Shown piece by piece: positions 1 through 7,329 of a DNA stretch of 34,448 nucleotides. Made by a program: the position numbers and the translations under genes. The notes under the pieces were generated by a model. The model worked only from the letters and a program-made list of their open reading frames with translations. It made no database searches and had not been told where the DNA came from. Source of the DNA: an uncultured Bacilli bacterium. Its GTDB lineage: Bacteria > Bacillota_I > Bacilli_A > RF39 > UBA660. The DNA lies in NCBI GenBank assembly GCA_947627805.1, contig CANQXB010000004.1, forward strand, positions 1 to 34,448, in the 5' to 3' direction. The first letter of the stretch is position 1; the number at the start of each line of letters is the position of its first letter.

Positions 1-75
1 ATTACAATATAATTAAATTTAATGTTAATTTTTTTGACATGATATACTAAATATTCTCCTTTTATTATTAACTTA

Positions 76-84
76 TGATATAAT
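76..84 (+). promoter_or_regulatory. Extended -10 promoter of the ClpX-like gene
   Basis: TGATATAAT is a perfect extended -10 (TG at 76-77, TATAAT at 79-84). No good -35 lies 16-18 bp upstream. Transcription would start near base 91, directly at the ribosome site GGAAGTG (91-97), giving a leader of only about 12 nt before the ATG at 103. The same nonamer occurs before the genes at 4108 and 22545. Confidence 0.6.
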
Positions 85-102
85 AAAATTGGAAGTGATT
101 AT

Positions 103-1812
103 ATGCAAGATGATACATATAATAGTGAAAATTATATTCGGAGAGTTACCGATATTTATATGGCTATAAAAGATAAAAAGATTGAAAAAAAGTTTCCTTT
201 AGTTAAAGCCAATTATACCTTAACCGATAAAGATAAAATAGCTATGGCCTTTTTTATTGGTGGTTTCTTTGTTAATAGTAAAATTAAAGATATATTAAAT
301 GAATGTCCTGATATTGATTTAGATAGACTTTTAGCTTTTGTAAACTTAGAACCTCATGAAATAAATAGTTTTGCTAATGATAAAGATTATAATGTCGTTT
401 ATGAAAATAGTGATATTAAAACTATTTTTAGAGAACTAGCAGTTATTTTAGCTTCAAAATATCGAATTATTAAAATTTGTCCCGAAATTATTTGTTTGGC
501 CTTAGGATTTGCTAATTTTAGTGAAGCTAATTTTTATAATTTATACCGAATGGATTGCCATTTAAAATGTTCTACTTTTAGTACACATCCTCTATTTAAA
601 AAATTAGAAGATTATCTTATAGAAAATAAATTTATCTTGCCTTTAAATAAAAAAGATATGGAAAAAGTTAAAGGAATACCCGAAAAAGTTTATGATAATG
701 TAAGTTCTAATAAATATAATCTAAATAAATATGATAGTTATCTAAAAAAAGATGAAGATTTACCTGACCCTGAATTAATGCCTGTTAGTTTTTTAGGAAA
801 AGATAAGAGTCATTTATGGCAAATATTAGATGAAATATTAAAAAAATTTATTGGACAAGAAGAAACAGCAGAAAACTTATTTTATAATATTGTTAATAAT
901 CAACAATTAGCTTCTTTTAAGGAAGTTTTTGATGGCGAACGTTCCATAATCTTTTTAGATGGTCCAACTGGAACAGGAAAAACGGCCATTACGAGAGAAA
1001 TTACTGAAAAATTAAATATTCCTTTTACATCTACTTCGGTGGTAAATTATTCTTCTACTGGTTATGTAGGAGGCGACATTACTGATACATTAGTTGATTT
1101 ATATCATAAAGCTGGAGATAATTTAAGTTTAGCCGAAAGAGGTATAATAGTTTTAGATGAATTTGATAAACTTTCTTATTCCAAAAGTGGCGGTTTAGAA
1201 ATGAAAAAAGCTGTTCAACAACAATTATTAGATTTTCTAGGAGGAGGACAATATCAAATAGATGTGGGAGAAAATATTTTTGATAAGAAAAAAATTAGTT
1301 TTGATACTTCTAAATTAACTTTTATTTGTCTGGGAGCTTTATCAACTTTAAGAAGTGAAAAACAAGAAAGAAAAACTAAATTAGGTTTTAGTAGTGAAGA
1401 TGTTAAAGAAGAAGAAAAAACCTATAGTATAACTCCTGATGACTTAATTGATATGGGCTTAGAAAGAGAACTTGTAGGAAGATTTAATACTTATCTTCAT
1501 ACTAATGATTATTCTAAAGAAGATTTAATTAAAATCTTAAAAACATCCGCCATTAGTCCTTTGATTGGTTTTAAAAAATGGTTAGAATTAAATAATAAAG
1601 AATTAGTAATTGAGGAAGAAGCTTATGATACCATTGCTGAATATGCCTATAATCTTAATACGGGTGCTAGAAGTCTTCAAACCATTATAAATAATATTAG
1701 AACATACTTTATGAAAGAAGTATTAAGAGGTAATAATCAAACTATTCATTTAAATGCAGAAATTGTAACTAAAATTAATGAAGCCGCTATTAATAGAAAA
1801 GGAAGGGGTTAA
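103..1812 (+). CDS. ClpX-like AAA+ ATPase with atypical N-terminal region
   Basis: 569 aa. The C-terminal half (about residues 235-560) is a ClpX/HslU-type AAA+ unfoldase: Walker A GPTGTGKT (287-294), pore loop GYVG (320-323), Walker B IIVLDEFDK (348-356), an arginine-finger-like ELVGRF (457-462) and sensor 2 GARSL (521-525). An LGF triplet (427-429) in a charged loop sits where ClpX carries the IGF loop that docks on ClpP, so a ClpP partner is possible. The first 230 residues do not contain the zinc-binding domain of ClpX; they are helical and I do not recognise them. It is therefore unlikely to be the housekeeping clpX and more likely a specialised unfoldase with its own substrate reader. 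Its stop codon lies 1 nt before the start of the small gene at 1814, so the two are probably cotranscribed. The start is supported by GGAAGTG 5 nt upstream. Confidence 0.85.
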   Translation: MQDDTYNSENYIRRVTDIYMAIKDKKIEKKFPLVKANYTLTDKDKIAMAFFIGGFFVNSKIKDILNECPDIDLDRLLAFVNLEPHEINSFANDKDYNVVYENSDIKTIFRELAVILASKYRIIKICPEIICLALGFANFSEANFYNLYRMDCHLKCSTFSTHPLFKKLEDYLIENKFILPLNKKDMEKVKGIPEKVYDNVSSNKYNLNKYDSYLKKDEDLPDPELMPVSFLGKDKSHLWQILDEILKKFIGQEETAENLFYNIVNNQQLASFKEVFDGERSIIFLDGPTGTGKTAITREITEKLNIPFTSTSVVNYSSTGYVGGDITDTLVDLYHKAGDNLSLAERGIIVLDEFDKLSYSKSGGLEMKKAVQQQLLDFLGGGQYQIDVGENIFDKKKISFDTSKLTFICLGALSTLRSEKQERKTKLGFSSEDVKEEEKTYSITPDDLIDMGLERELVGRFNTYLHTNDYSKEDLIKILKTSAISPLIGFKKWLELNNKELVIEEEAYDTIAEYAYNLNTGARSLQTIINNIRTYFMKEVLRGNNQTIHLNAEIVTKINEAAINRKGRG

Positions 1813-1813
1813 A

Positions 1814-2158
1814 ATGGAATTTCAATATAATGGTCATCTTTATGAAAATGAGAGAATTAATTTAGTAGCTAAAGAAATAATTAATAAATACCCTTTTATA
1901 AGTATAGATAAAGCTCAAGAAGCTGCTTCTTTAGAAGGAAAAATAGATATTAAAAAAACTCCTTCTTTAGAATTAAATAGATTATATAATATTATGTTTG
2001 TTAATTCTTCCAATAAAGATATAGTTAAAACTATTTATCAAGATTATTTAAATATTTTAAATGATATAGTTGATGATAATAAATATTATTATATATCTCA
2101 AGCTATTAATGAATATTTATATGATTTTAGTGAATTTCCTATTATTAGTGAATTTTAA
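1814..2158 (+). CDS. Small hypothetical protein paired with the ClpX-like ATPase
   Basis: 114 aa, family not recognised. The start is placed at the ATG at 1814 and not at the in-frame ATG at 1778, because a strong site GGAAGGGG (1801-1808) precedes it and the ATPase gene ends at 1812. The protein is acidic and probably helical, rich in Asn, Ile and Tyr, with no membrane segment, cysteine cluster or catalytic motif that I can see. Tight coupling to the ATPase suggests an adaptor or accessory role; this is inference from position only. No clear terminator follows it. Confidence 0.7.
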   Translation: MEFQYNGHLYENERINLVAKEIINKYPFISIDKAQEAASLEGKIDIKKTPSLELNRLYNIMFVNSSNKDIVKTIYQDYLNILNDIVDDNKYYYISQAINEYLYDFSEFPIISEF

Positions 2159-2200
2159 TAATATCTAAATAAATAAAACCTAACACTCTTCTATTTCTTA

Positions 2201-2830
2201 CTAATTATTATCTTCAGCTTTATAAAAATTCAAATATTCTTCTGGGATATTAGGATACCCACTTATGTAATAATTAAAAATATCATTTATCATAAACATA
2301 CAATTATTATAGGCTTCATTATTAATTAATTTTAAATTTAGAAAATTGTTCATTAGTTGATTTTTTATTTGTAAATATAAATTTTCTAAATCTTCTTTTG
2401 ATACATTTCTTATATCATTAATTATTTTTATTAAATTACTCATTTCATTTAATTCAAAATCTATTCTTTCATCCACTAATGTTTCTATTTCTTCTAATAT
2501 TTCATAAACATTTATTGCAAATATATATATATCACATATTTCGCCTTTTTCTTGTTCATATTTTTTAAAATACTCTTTTAATTCATTTATAGAATAATTA
2601 GAAATATTATTATTTGCTAAATATTTGCAACAATTTGAATCTAAAATATATGCTTTTATTGAAATTTTGTTTAATTTAATTGTTCTTTCAATTTGATATA
2701 AATTTTCTGACATAACAACAAATTCAGAAGCATTAGTTACAAATTGAATCATTTTATCATTAGTTTTTGCATATAATTCCCTTACTTTTTTATAAGAATT
2801 AAGAATTTTTTTATTATAATCTTTTTCCAT
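2201..2830 (-). CDS. Helical hypothetical protein
   Basis: 209 aa, not recognised. It is almost entirely helical and charged, with heptad-like stretches around residues 100-165, and has no signal peptide or membrane segment. It starts 9 nt after the stop of the upstream gene (2840-4108), so it is the second gene of a two-gene unit. Its ribosome site (AGGTTGT, about 2837-2842) is weak, suggesting translation partly coupled to the first gene. It converges with the + strand gene ending at 2158 and no clear hairpin lies in the 42-nt gap. A partner of the tail-anchored upstream protein is plausible but unsupported. Confidence 0.65.
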   Translation of the reverse strand: MEKDYNKKILNSYKKVRELYAKTNDKMIQFVTNASEFVVMSENLYQIERTIKLNKISIKAYILDSNCCKYLANNNISNYSINELKEYFKKYEQEKGEICDIYIFAINVYEILEEIETLVDERIDFELNEMSNLIKIINDIRNVSKEDLENLYLQIKNQLMNNFLNLKLINNEAYNNCMFMINDIFNYYISGYPNIPEEYLNFYKAEDNN

Positions 2831-2839
2831 ACTTACAAC

Positions 2840-4108
2840 CTACTTAAGAAAACAAATAGTTTTAACCGCCACAAATATTGCTATTATTATAGTTAAAATT
2901 GTAATAATTAGGGCATTAGCAAAACCATTTGAATCAAAAGTGCCATTTTTCGTTCTTACTCTTACTAAAGTTCTACTATTTATTCTTTCCAATTCTTTTT
3001 GTTTTTGAATATTTAAATTTTTTAACTTTATTTGTTCAGCAATAACAATTTCTTGGGGACTTCTTTTATCAAAACCTTTAACCTGAGACTTAGAATAATT
3101 TATTACGTTATTTTGTGATATTTCTCTATTATTTTTAGATACTTCAACTTTTGATTCTATTTCTTTTTTAGCAATATTAGTCATACAAAGATTATCAGGA
3201 TTTAACCCAACTTTAGCAAATTCTTCTCGGGCTATACTACATAATTTTACGACAAATGTACTATCTACTTTTGGAATATTTGATACTAATGCTTGAGTTT
3301 TAGTTTTCATCTCATCCCACATCATATTATCATAATATTCTTTAATTGTAGAATTACCTATTTTTACTTCACCATGACTCTGACACCATTCTTGAACACT
3401 TCTTTCAATAGCATTAGCCATGCCTATACATACATTGGATGTATAAGAATGTTTTACTATTTCGGTTTCAGAAGCATATCCCAGCCACTTATTAATTTTA
3501 CCTACTAATTCAGATGGCTCATTACAATTTTGAATTAATTCAGGATGCTTTTTTTCTACTTCTAATAATGTTTTTATAGTTTCATCTAAAAGTGGTGTTG
3601 ATGTATATAACACAAAACTATCTTTAAATCCTTTTTCTGCCAAATATTCATCATTCATTTTTCCTTGTATTTTAAAATAAAATGGAATACCTTTTTGTTT
3701 TAATTCTTCATAAATTTCTTTAGTTAAAGCCATAAGATTTTCTGCTTTAGAATTTATATAAATTCTATGTCTCATTTCATTATCAGGTATTTTTTGGCCA
3801 CCTAATATATGCCAAGATTTAAAAGTGAAAAATCCTAATTGTTCTTTTAAAGGATTATTAGCATTGGGATTCCAAGCTAAAACATCTTTTTGAACTTCGT
3901 TTGAAAGAGCCATCCTATCATTTTCGTTTATTTTACCAATACTATTTGGATCTACCCTCATTTGGTTATAAATTAACTCATAAAGCTCACTAGATTTTTT
4001 AAAATTCTGAGGATCAATAGTTAAATAACTTCTAATTATTTTTTTAATAAAATCATCACTTGCAGACAATTTTACAATTGAGTCTAAATTTTCCAATTTA
4101 TATTCCAT
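2840..4108 (-). CDS. Tail-anchored protein with HopA1-like region
   Basis: 422 aa. The start is the ATG at 4108, with GGAG 9 nt upstream; an in-frame GTG at 4123 overlaps that ribosome site and is rejected. Residues about 115-240 follow the order of conserved blocks that I recall for the HopA1 family: RIYIN (115-119), PFYFKI (142-147), DSFVLYTS (163-170), a PEL turn, then an N/C-rich helical part. HopA1-like domains occur in type III effectors and in some RiPP (lanthipeptide and thioamitide) pathways. A charged linker (about 325-390) leads to one hydrophobic helix (about 398-419) ending three residues before the C-terminus, so the protein should be tail-anchored with its bulk in the cytosol. 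There is no signal peptide. The family call is from memory of block order; the membrane tail is clear. Confidence 0.6.
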   Translation of the reverse strand: MEYKLENLDSIVKLSASDDFIKKIIRSYLTIDPQNFKKSSELYELIYNQMRVDPNSIGKINENDRMALSNEVQKDVLAWNPNANNPLKEQLGFFTFKSWHILGGQKIPDNEMRHRIYINSKAENLMALTKEIYEELKQKGIPFYFKIQGKMNDEYLAEKGFKDSFVLYTSTPLLDETIKTLLEVEKKHPELIQNCNEPSELVGKINKWLGYASETEIVKHSYTSNVCIGMANAIERSVQEWCQSHGEVKIGNSTIKEYYDNMMWDEMKTKTQALVSNIPKVDSTFVVKLCSIAREEFAKVGLNPDNLCMTNIAKKEIESKVEVSKNNREISQNNVINYSKSQVKGFDKRSPQEIVIAEQIKLKNLNIQKQKELERINSRTLVRVRTKNGTFDSNGFANALIITILTIIIAIFVAVKTICFLK

Positions 4109-4135
4109 AAAATTCAACTCCACAATTATATTTTT

Positions 4136-4144
4136 ATTATATCA
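4136..4144 (-). promoter_or_regulatory. Extended -10 promoter of the HopA1-like gene
   Basis: On the - strand the sequence reads TGATATAAT (TATAAT over 4141-4136, TG just upstream). No good -35 is visible. Predicted start near 4129, about 20 nt before the ATG at 4108. Confidence 0.55.
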
Positions 4145-4216
4145 TTAAAAATTTATCATTTCTTTTGAAAAATAAATTTTTATTTATACTTATGTAAAGT
4201 TACATTCTTTAATTTT

Positions 4217-5233
4217 TTATTCTTGTTTTTCTAAAACATAATAGCCATTAACAACTTTTCCAAAAACATAGTCGCCACTTTTCCATTCAACAACAAGATA
4301 TTTTTTATTATTAAATGTTTGAAAATCATATTTACATAAAGTATCTGGTAATATTAGATTAATTATATATCTTTTTGTATATTTACTGTCTCGCATATAA
4401 TTATTTTCTTTATATCTTATATGAACTTCTCCAGATGATTCAAATATAATTTTATCAAGCGATAAATTTTCTTTTGAAGATTGTAATTCTTCTGGATTAA
4501 AACTATTAGGATTATTCACAAAATCAATAGAGTTCCAAATTCCTACTACTTCTTTATCTTCTACAAATTCAATATTAGTATCATCTTTATGTTTAATACT
4601 TTCTATATCATATTCTTGATGATCGACATTATAATAAGTAGCAATCTTTGATTCTTGATTATTCATTGGATCTTTAATAGTTATATACATTTTATTATCT
4701 ACAATTTCATAAGGACATGCTATATCATTAATATAAATTATTCCATTTGTCCAATGAATTACCCAATACTCTTCGCCATTAGGAAGTAAATATAAATCTT
4801 TAATATTATAATCATCTTCAATATATGTTTCTTTTTTCGCAAGATTTATATTTTCTGAAACACCTAACAAACTCCATTTTCCTACTGCTTTTGAATCATT
4901 CACAAATTCGCTCAATTTCAAAACCTCCTTTCCTTTTAGAGAAAACTTTTCTAAATTAGCAATTTTATTTTCAATATTAATTTTTTCTTGATTTAACTTA
5001 TCAATTTTATCTTTTATTGTAGCACTATCAAAATTATGAATTTCTTCAAGAGTAAAGCCAAGTTTTTTCAATACTAAAATTTCTTGCATTACCTTGATAT
5101 TTTCTTCATCAAAATATCTATACCCTGTATAAATATCAACATATTTAGGAACAATTAAGCCCATACTTTCATAATATCTTACTGTTTTAATTGAAACATT
5201 AAATAAATTTGCAAAATCACCAATTTTAATCAT
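4217..5233 (-). CDS. MerR-family regulator with two lipocalin-like sensor repeats
   Basis: 338 aa. Residues 1-70 are a MerR winged helix-turn-helix (VSIKTVRYYESMGLI at 13-27, then the GYRYF wing at 37-41), followed by a dimerisation coiled coil (about 75-105). The rest is two related beta-rich repeats, VGKW... (117-205) and VVGIWNSIDF... (229-335), the second ending GDYVFGKVVNGYYVLEK. Repeats of this kind, with a W-x-x-G-x-Y/I strand, occur in ligand-sensing regions of Bacillota regulators and BlaR1-like proteins and look lipocalin-like. The start is the ATG at 5233, 7 nt after GGAGG; the longer in-frame ATG at 5260 lies within the -10 region. The promoter carries the 19-bp spacer typical of MerR targets, so the gene is probably autoregulated. 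The ligand is unknown; it stands alone with no obvious effector gene beside it. Confidence 0.85.
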   Translation of the reverse strand: MIKIGDFANLFNVSIKTVRYYESMGLIVPKYVDIYTGYRYFDEENIKVMQEILVLKKLGFTLEEIHNFDSATIKDKIDKLNQEKINIENKIANLEKFSLKGKEVLKLSEFVNDSKAVGKWSLLGVSENINLAKKETYIEDDYNIKDLYLLPNGEEYWVIHWTNGIIYINDIACPYEIVDNKMYITIKDPMNNQESKIATYYNVDHQEYDIESIKHKDDTNIEFVEDKEVVGIWNSIDFVNNPNSFNPEELQSSKENLSLDKIIFESSGEVHIRYKENNYMRDSKYTKRYIINLILPDTLCKYDFQTFNNKKYLVVEWKSGDYVFGKVVNGYYVLEKQE

Positions 5234-5251
5234 AATTTTTCCTCCAATATC

Positions 5252-5282
5252 AATATACATCTCCCCTTAAGGGAAGAGTCAA
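5252..5282 (-). promoter_or_regulatory. MerR-type promoter and operator (19-bp spacer)
   Basis: On the - strand: -35 TTGACT (5282-5277), 19-bp spacer, -10 TATATT (5257-5252). The spacer contains the near-perfect dyad CTTCCCTTAAGGGGAG (5276-5261; 7 of 8 base pairs). A 19-bp spacer with a centred dyad is the hallmark of promoters untwisted by MerR-family activators. Predicted start about 5245, next to GGAGG (5245-5241). Confidence 0.85.
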
Positions 5283-5444
5283 TACTCTTTTTACATTTAG
5301 TATAACATAATCAATCTAATTGTCGCAATTTAACAATAGAATTATTTGCCATTAAATTAATATATGCTCTTATTTAAAAGCAATAAAAATTCATATCAAA
5401 TATAATGTGGTTTTATATATAGCTATTTCTCGTTTGCTACATAA

Positions 5445-5475
5445 AAAAAGTATAACCTACTAAGCTATACTTTTT
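5445..5475 (-). terminator. Terminator after trxB
   Basis: A 10-bp stem AAAAAGTATA/TATACTTTTT (5475-5466 with 5454-5445), an 11-nt loop, and a short T run on the - strand just past the trxB stop. Confidence 0.75.
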
Positions 5476-5478
5476 ATA

Positions 5479-6369
5479 TTAATTATTTATCTTAATAATA
5501 CTACTTACAGCATTAATAGCATCACTCGCTGCTGTTACTAATTGATAAATATCTTTTTTTATAACATCACCAATAGCATATATTCCTTCAATATCTGTCA
5601 TGAAATGTTCATCTACTTTAACATAACCTTGTTCATCTAAAATATTTAAATTTTGTAAATAATCAGTATTAGGTTTATAACCAATATAAATAAATACTCC
5701 CGAAACATCTAATTTTTGATTATTATCTAAAACAATACTTTCAATCTTTCCTTCATTTTCATGATATTCTTTAATATTAACATTATAGATAATTTCCATA
5801 TTATCTTTTTCTTTGACTTTTTTTTCTAATATTTTTTCTCCTTTAAATTTATCTTTTCTATTTAAAAGATAAACTTTATGACAGACATTAGCAAGATATA
5901 ATGATTCTTGTAAAGCACTACTACCAGAACCTACAACAGCGACATCTTTATCTTTATAAAAAGCGCCATCACAAGTAGCACAAGTACTTATACCTCTTCC
6001 TAGTAAATCTTTTTCATTATCAAGTCCTAAATATTTAGGCTTAGTTCCCGTAGCAATAATAACTCTTTCAGCTTCATATTCATTCTTATCGGTAACTACT
6101 ACTTTTTTATTATTAATAACTTTTATTTCGGTAACTGTTTCAAATTTATAAGGGATTTCTAAATCTTTAACTTGATCAAATAAGAGATTAGCAAATTCTC
6201 CTCCTTTAATATTGATAAGTCCAGGGTAATTACTTACTTTTTCAATATTATTAAGCATTCCTCCCGGCATTCCTTTATCAATTATTAAAACATTTAAATT
6301 GCCTCTTTTAGCATAAATACCTGCTGTTACACCCCCAATACCCATTCCTACTATAATTAAATCGTACAT
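5479..6369 (-). CDS. trxB: Thioredoxin reductase
   Basis: 296 aa, FAD/NADPH-dependent thioredoxin reductase of the low-molecular-weight class, which passes electrons from NADPH to thioredoxin in the cytosol. Visible: FAD-binding GMGIGG (8-13), the ATG strand IIATGTKP (104-111), redox-active CATC (130-133) followed by D, NADP-binding GSGSSA (147-152), and the C-terminal FAD motif YAIGDV (264-269). It is slightly shorter than usual (about 305-320 aa) but complete. It lies 11 nt downstream of lgt and starts after AGGAGG, so it is the last gene of a uvrA-lgt-trxB run and is followed by a hairpin terminator. The NADP-site second Arg region is not the canonical HRR; it reads LLNRKDK (168-174), so cofactor preference could be tested. 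Function call is secure. Confidence 0.93.
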   Translation of the reverse strand: MYDLIIVGMGIGGVTAGIYAKRGNLNVLIIDKGMPGGMLNNIEKVSNYPGLINIKGGEFANLLFDQVKDLEIPYKFETVTEIKVINNKKVVVTDKNEYEAERVIIATGTKPKYLGLDNEKDLLGRGISTCATCDGAFYKDKDVAVVGSGSSALQESLYLANVCHKVYLLNRKDKFKGEKILEKKVKEKDNMEIIYNVNIKEYHENEGKIESIVLDNNQKLDVSGVFIYIGYKPNTDYLQNLNILDEQGYVKVDEHFMTDIEGIYAIGDVIKKDIYQLVTAASDAINAVSSIIKINN

Positions 6370-6380
6370 AAATTCCTCCT

Positions 6381-7193
6381 TTAATACATTATTTTTTTAT
6401 TTTCCACATCATTATATAAATCTTCATATTTACCTTTTCTAGCTAAAACAATAAATATTATTAAACCTGTTAAGAATAAAATAATCGAAACTATTTGAGC
6501 CGCTCTAAAACCACCCAGCATTAAGGAATCCGTTCTTAAAGCCTCAATAAAGAAGCGACCAACGGAATAATACATTAAATATAGACAAGTAAGTTGTCCT
6601 CTTTTTAAATATTTTATTCTTCTTACAAAAAATAAAATTATAAAACCAATGAGACAAAAAAGACTTTCATATAAAAAAGTGGGATGGTAATAGACGTTAC
6701 CAATTTTCATTCCCTCAATTATTTTTTCGGGAATATGCAGTTCTTTTAAATGATAATAAGTTGTAGCAACTCCATGAGCTTCGCCATTAAAGAAATTTCC
6801 CCATCTTCCTATGGCTTGCGCTAAAAGTAAAGGAACAACTGTCATATCAGTTACCTTAAAAGGATTAACATTATATTTCTTACAATAAACTATTAAGGTT
6901 ATTAAGCCCCCAATTAAGCCCCCATGAATGGCAAGGCCACCTTCCCATATTTTAAAAATATCTAAAAGATTATCTTTATATAAAGAAAAATTAAAAACAC
7001 AATAATAGATTCTCGCCGAAATTAAACCAAAGATAATAACCCAAAAAGCTAAATTAAATAAAAAATCTTTAGGAATATTAAATCTTTTACCCTCTTTTAT
7101 TAAAAGAAATATAGCTATAAACATTGCTACTAATAATAAAATAGAATACCATCTAACTTCAAAACTACCAATTGTAAATGCTACTGGATTCAT
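6381..7193 (-). CDS. lgt: Prolipoprotein diacylglyceryl transferase
   Basis: 270 aa integral membrane enzyme that transfers a diacylglyceryl group from phosphatidylglycerol to the lipobox cysteine of prolipoproteins. Conserved blocks: the loop HGGLIGG (90-96), the Lgt signature GRWGNFFNGE (129-138), HPTFLYES (170-177) and GRFFIEALRTD (212-222). About seven hydrophobic segments are visible, starting at 15-32. GGAGAG lies just upstream of the ATG. It is downstream of uvrA, with a hairpin and T run in the 136-nt gap, and upstream of trxB, close to the uvrA-hprK-lgt-trxB order of many Bacillota; hprK is absent here. A probable substrate is the lipoprotein cyclophilin at 13466-14083. Confidence 0.95.
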   Translation of the reverse strand: MNPVAFTIGSFEVRWYSILLLVAMFIAIFLLIKEGKRFNIPKDFLFNLAFWVIIFGLISARIYYCVFNFSLYKDNLLDIFKIWEGGLAIHGGLIGGLITLIVYCKKYNVNPFKVTDMTVVPLLLAQAIGRWGNFFNGEAHGVATTYYHLKELHIPEKIIEGMKIGNVYYHPTFLYESLFCLIGFIILFFVRRIKYLKRGQLTCLYLMYYSVGRFFIEALRTDSLMLGGFRAAQIVSIILFLTGLIIFIVLARKGKYEDLYNDVENKKIMY

Positions 7194-7222
7194 ATTACAC
7201 TCTCCAATATTAATTTTAACAT

Positions 7223-7250
7223 AAAAAAGATTCTATTACTAGAAATCTTT
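7223..7250 (-). terminator. Possible terminator/attenuator between uvrA and lgt
   Basis: On the - strand a stem AAAGATT...AATCTTT with one bulged A is followed by six Ts (7228-7223). It lies only about 30 nt before the lgt start, so it may reduce rather than stop read-through into lgt and trxB. I saw no strong promoter after it. Confidence 0.5.
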
Positions 7251-7264
7251 TATATATTAAACAT

Positions 7265-7299
7265 AATGTACCACATAAGTCAAGTTTGTGTGGTACATT
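7265..7299. repeat. Perfect 11-bp inverted repeat in the uvrA-lgt gap
   Basis: AATGTACCACA (7265-7275) and TGTGGTACATT (7289-7299) are exact reverse complements around a 13-nt centre, and ACA/TGT extend the pairing after one mismatch. Neither strand has a T run after it, so it does not look like a simple terminator. It could be an RNA hairpin in the uvrA 3' end or a protein site. Confidence 0.7.
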
Positions 7300-7329
7300 G
7301 TGTTAAAACATCTTTTTGCAATTAGTTTT

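Noticed and set aside
34..48. TTGACA followed closely by TATACT as a promoter
   Set aside because: Only 3 bp separate the two hexamers, and TTGACA is 39 bp from the real -10.
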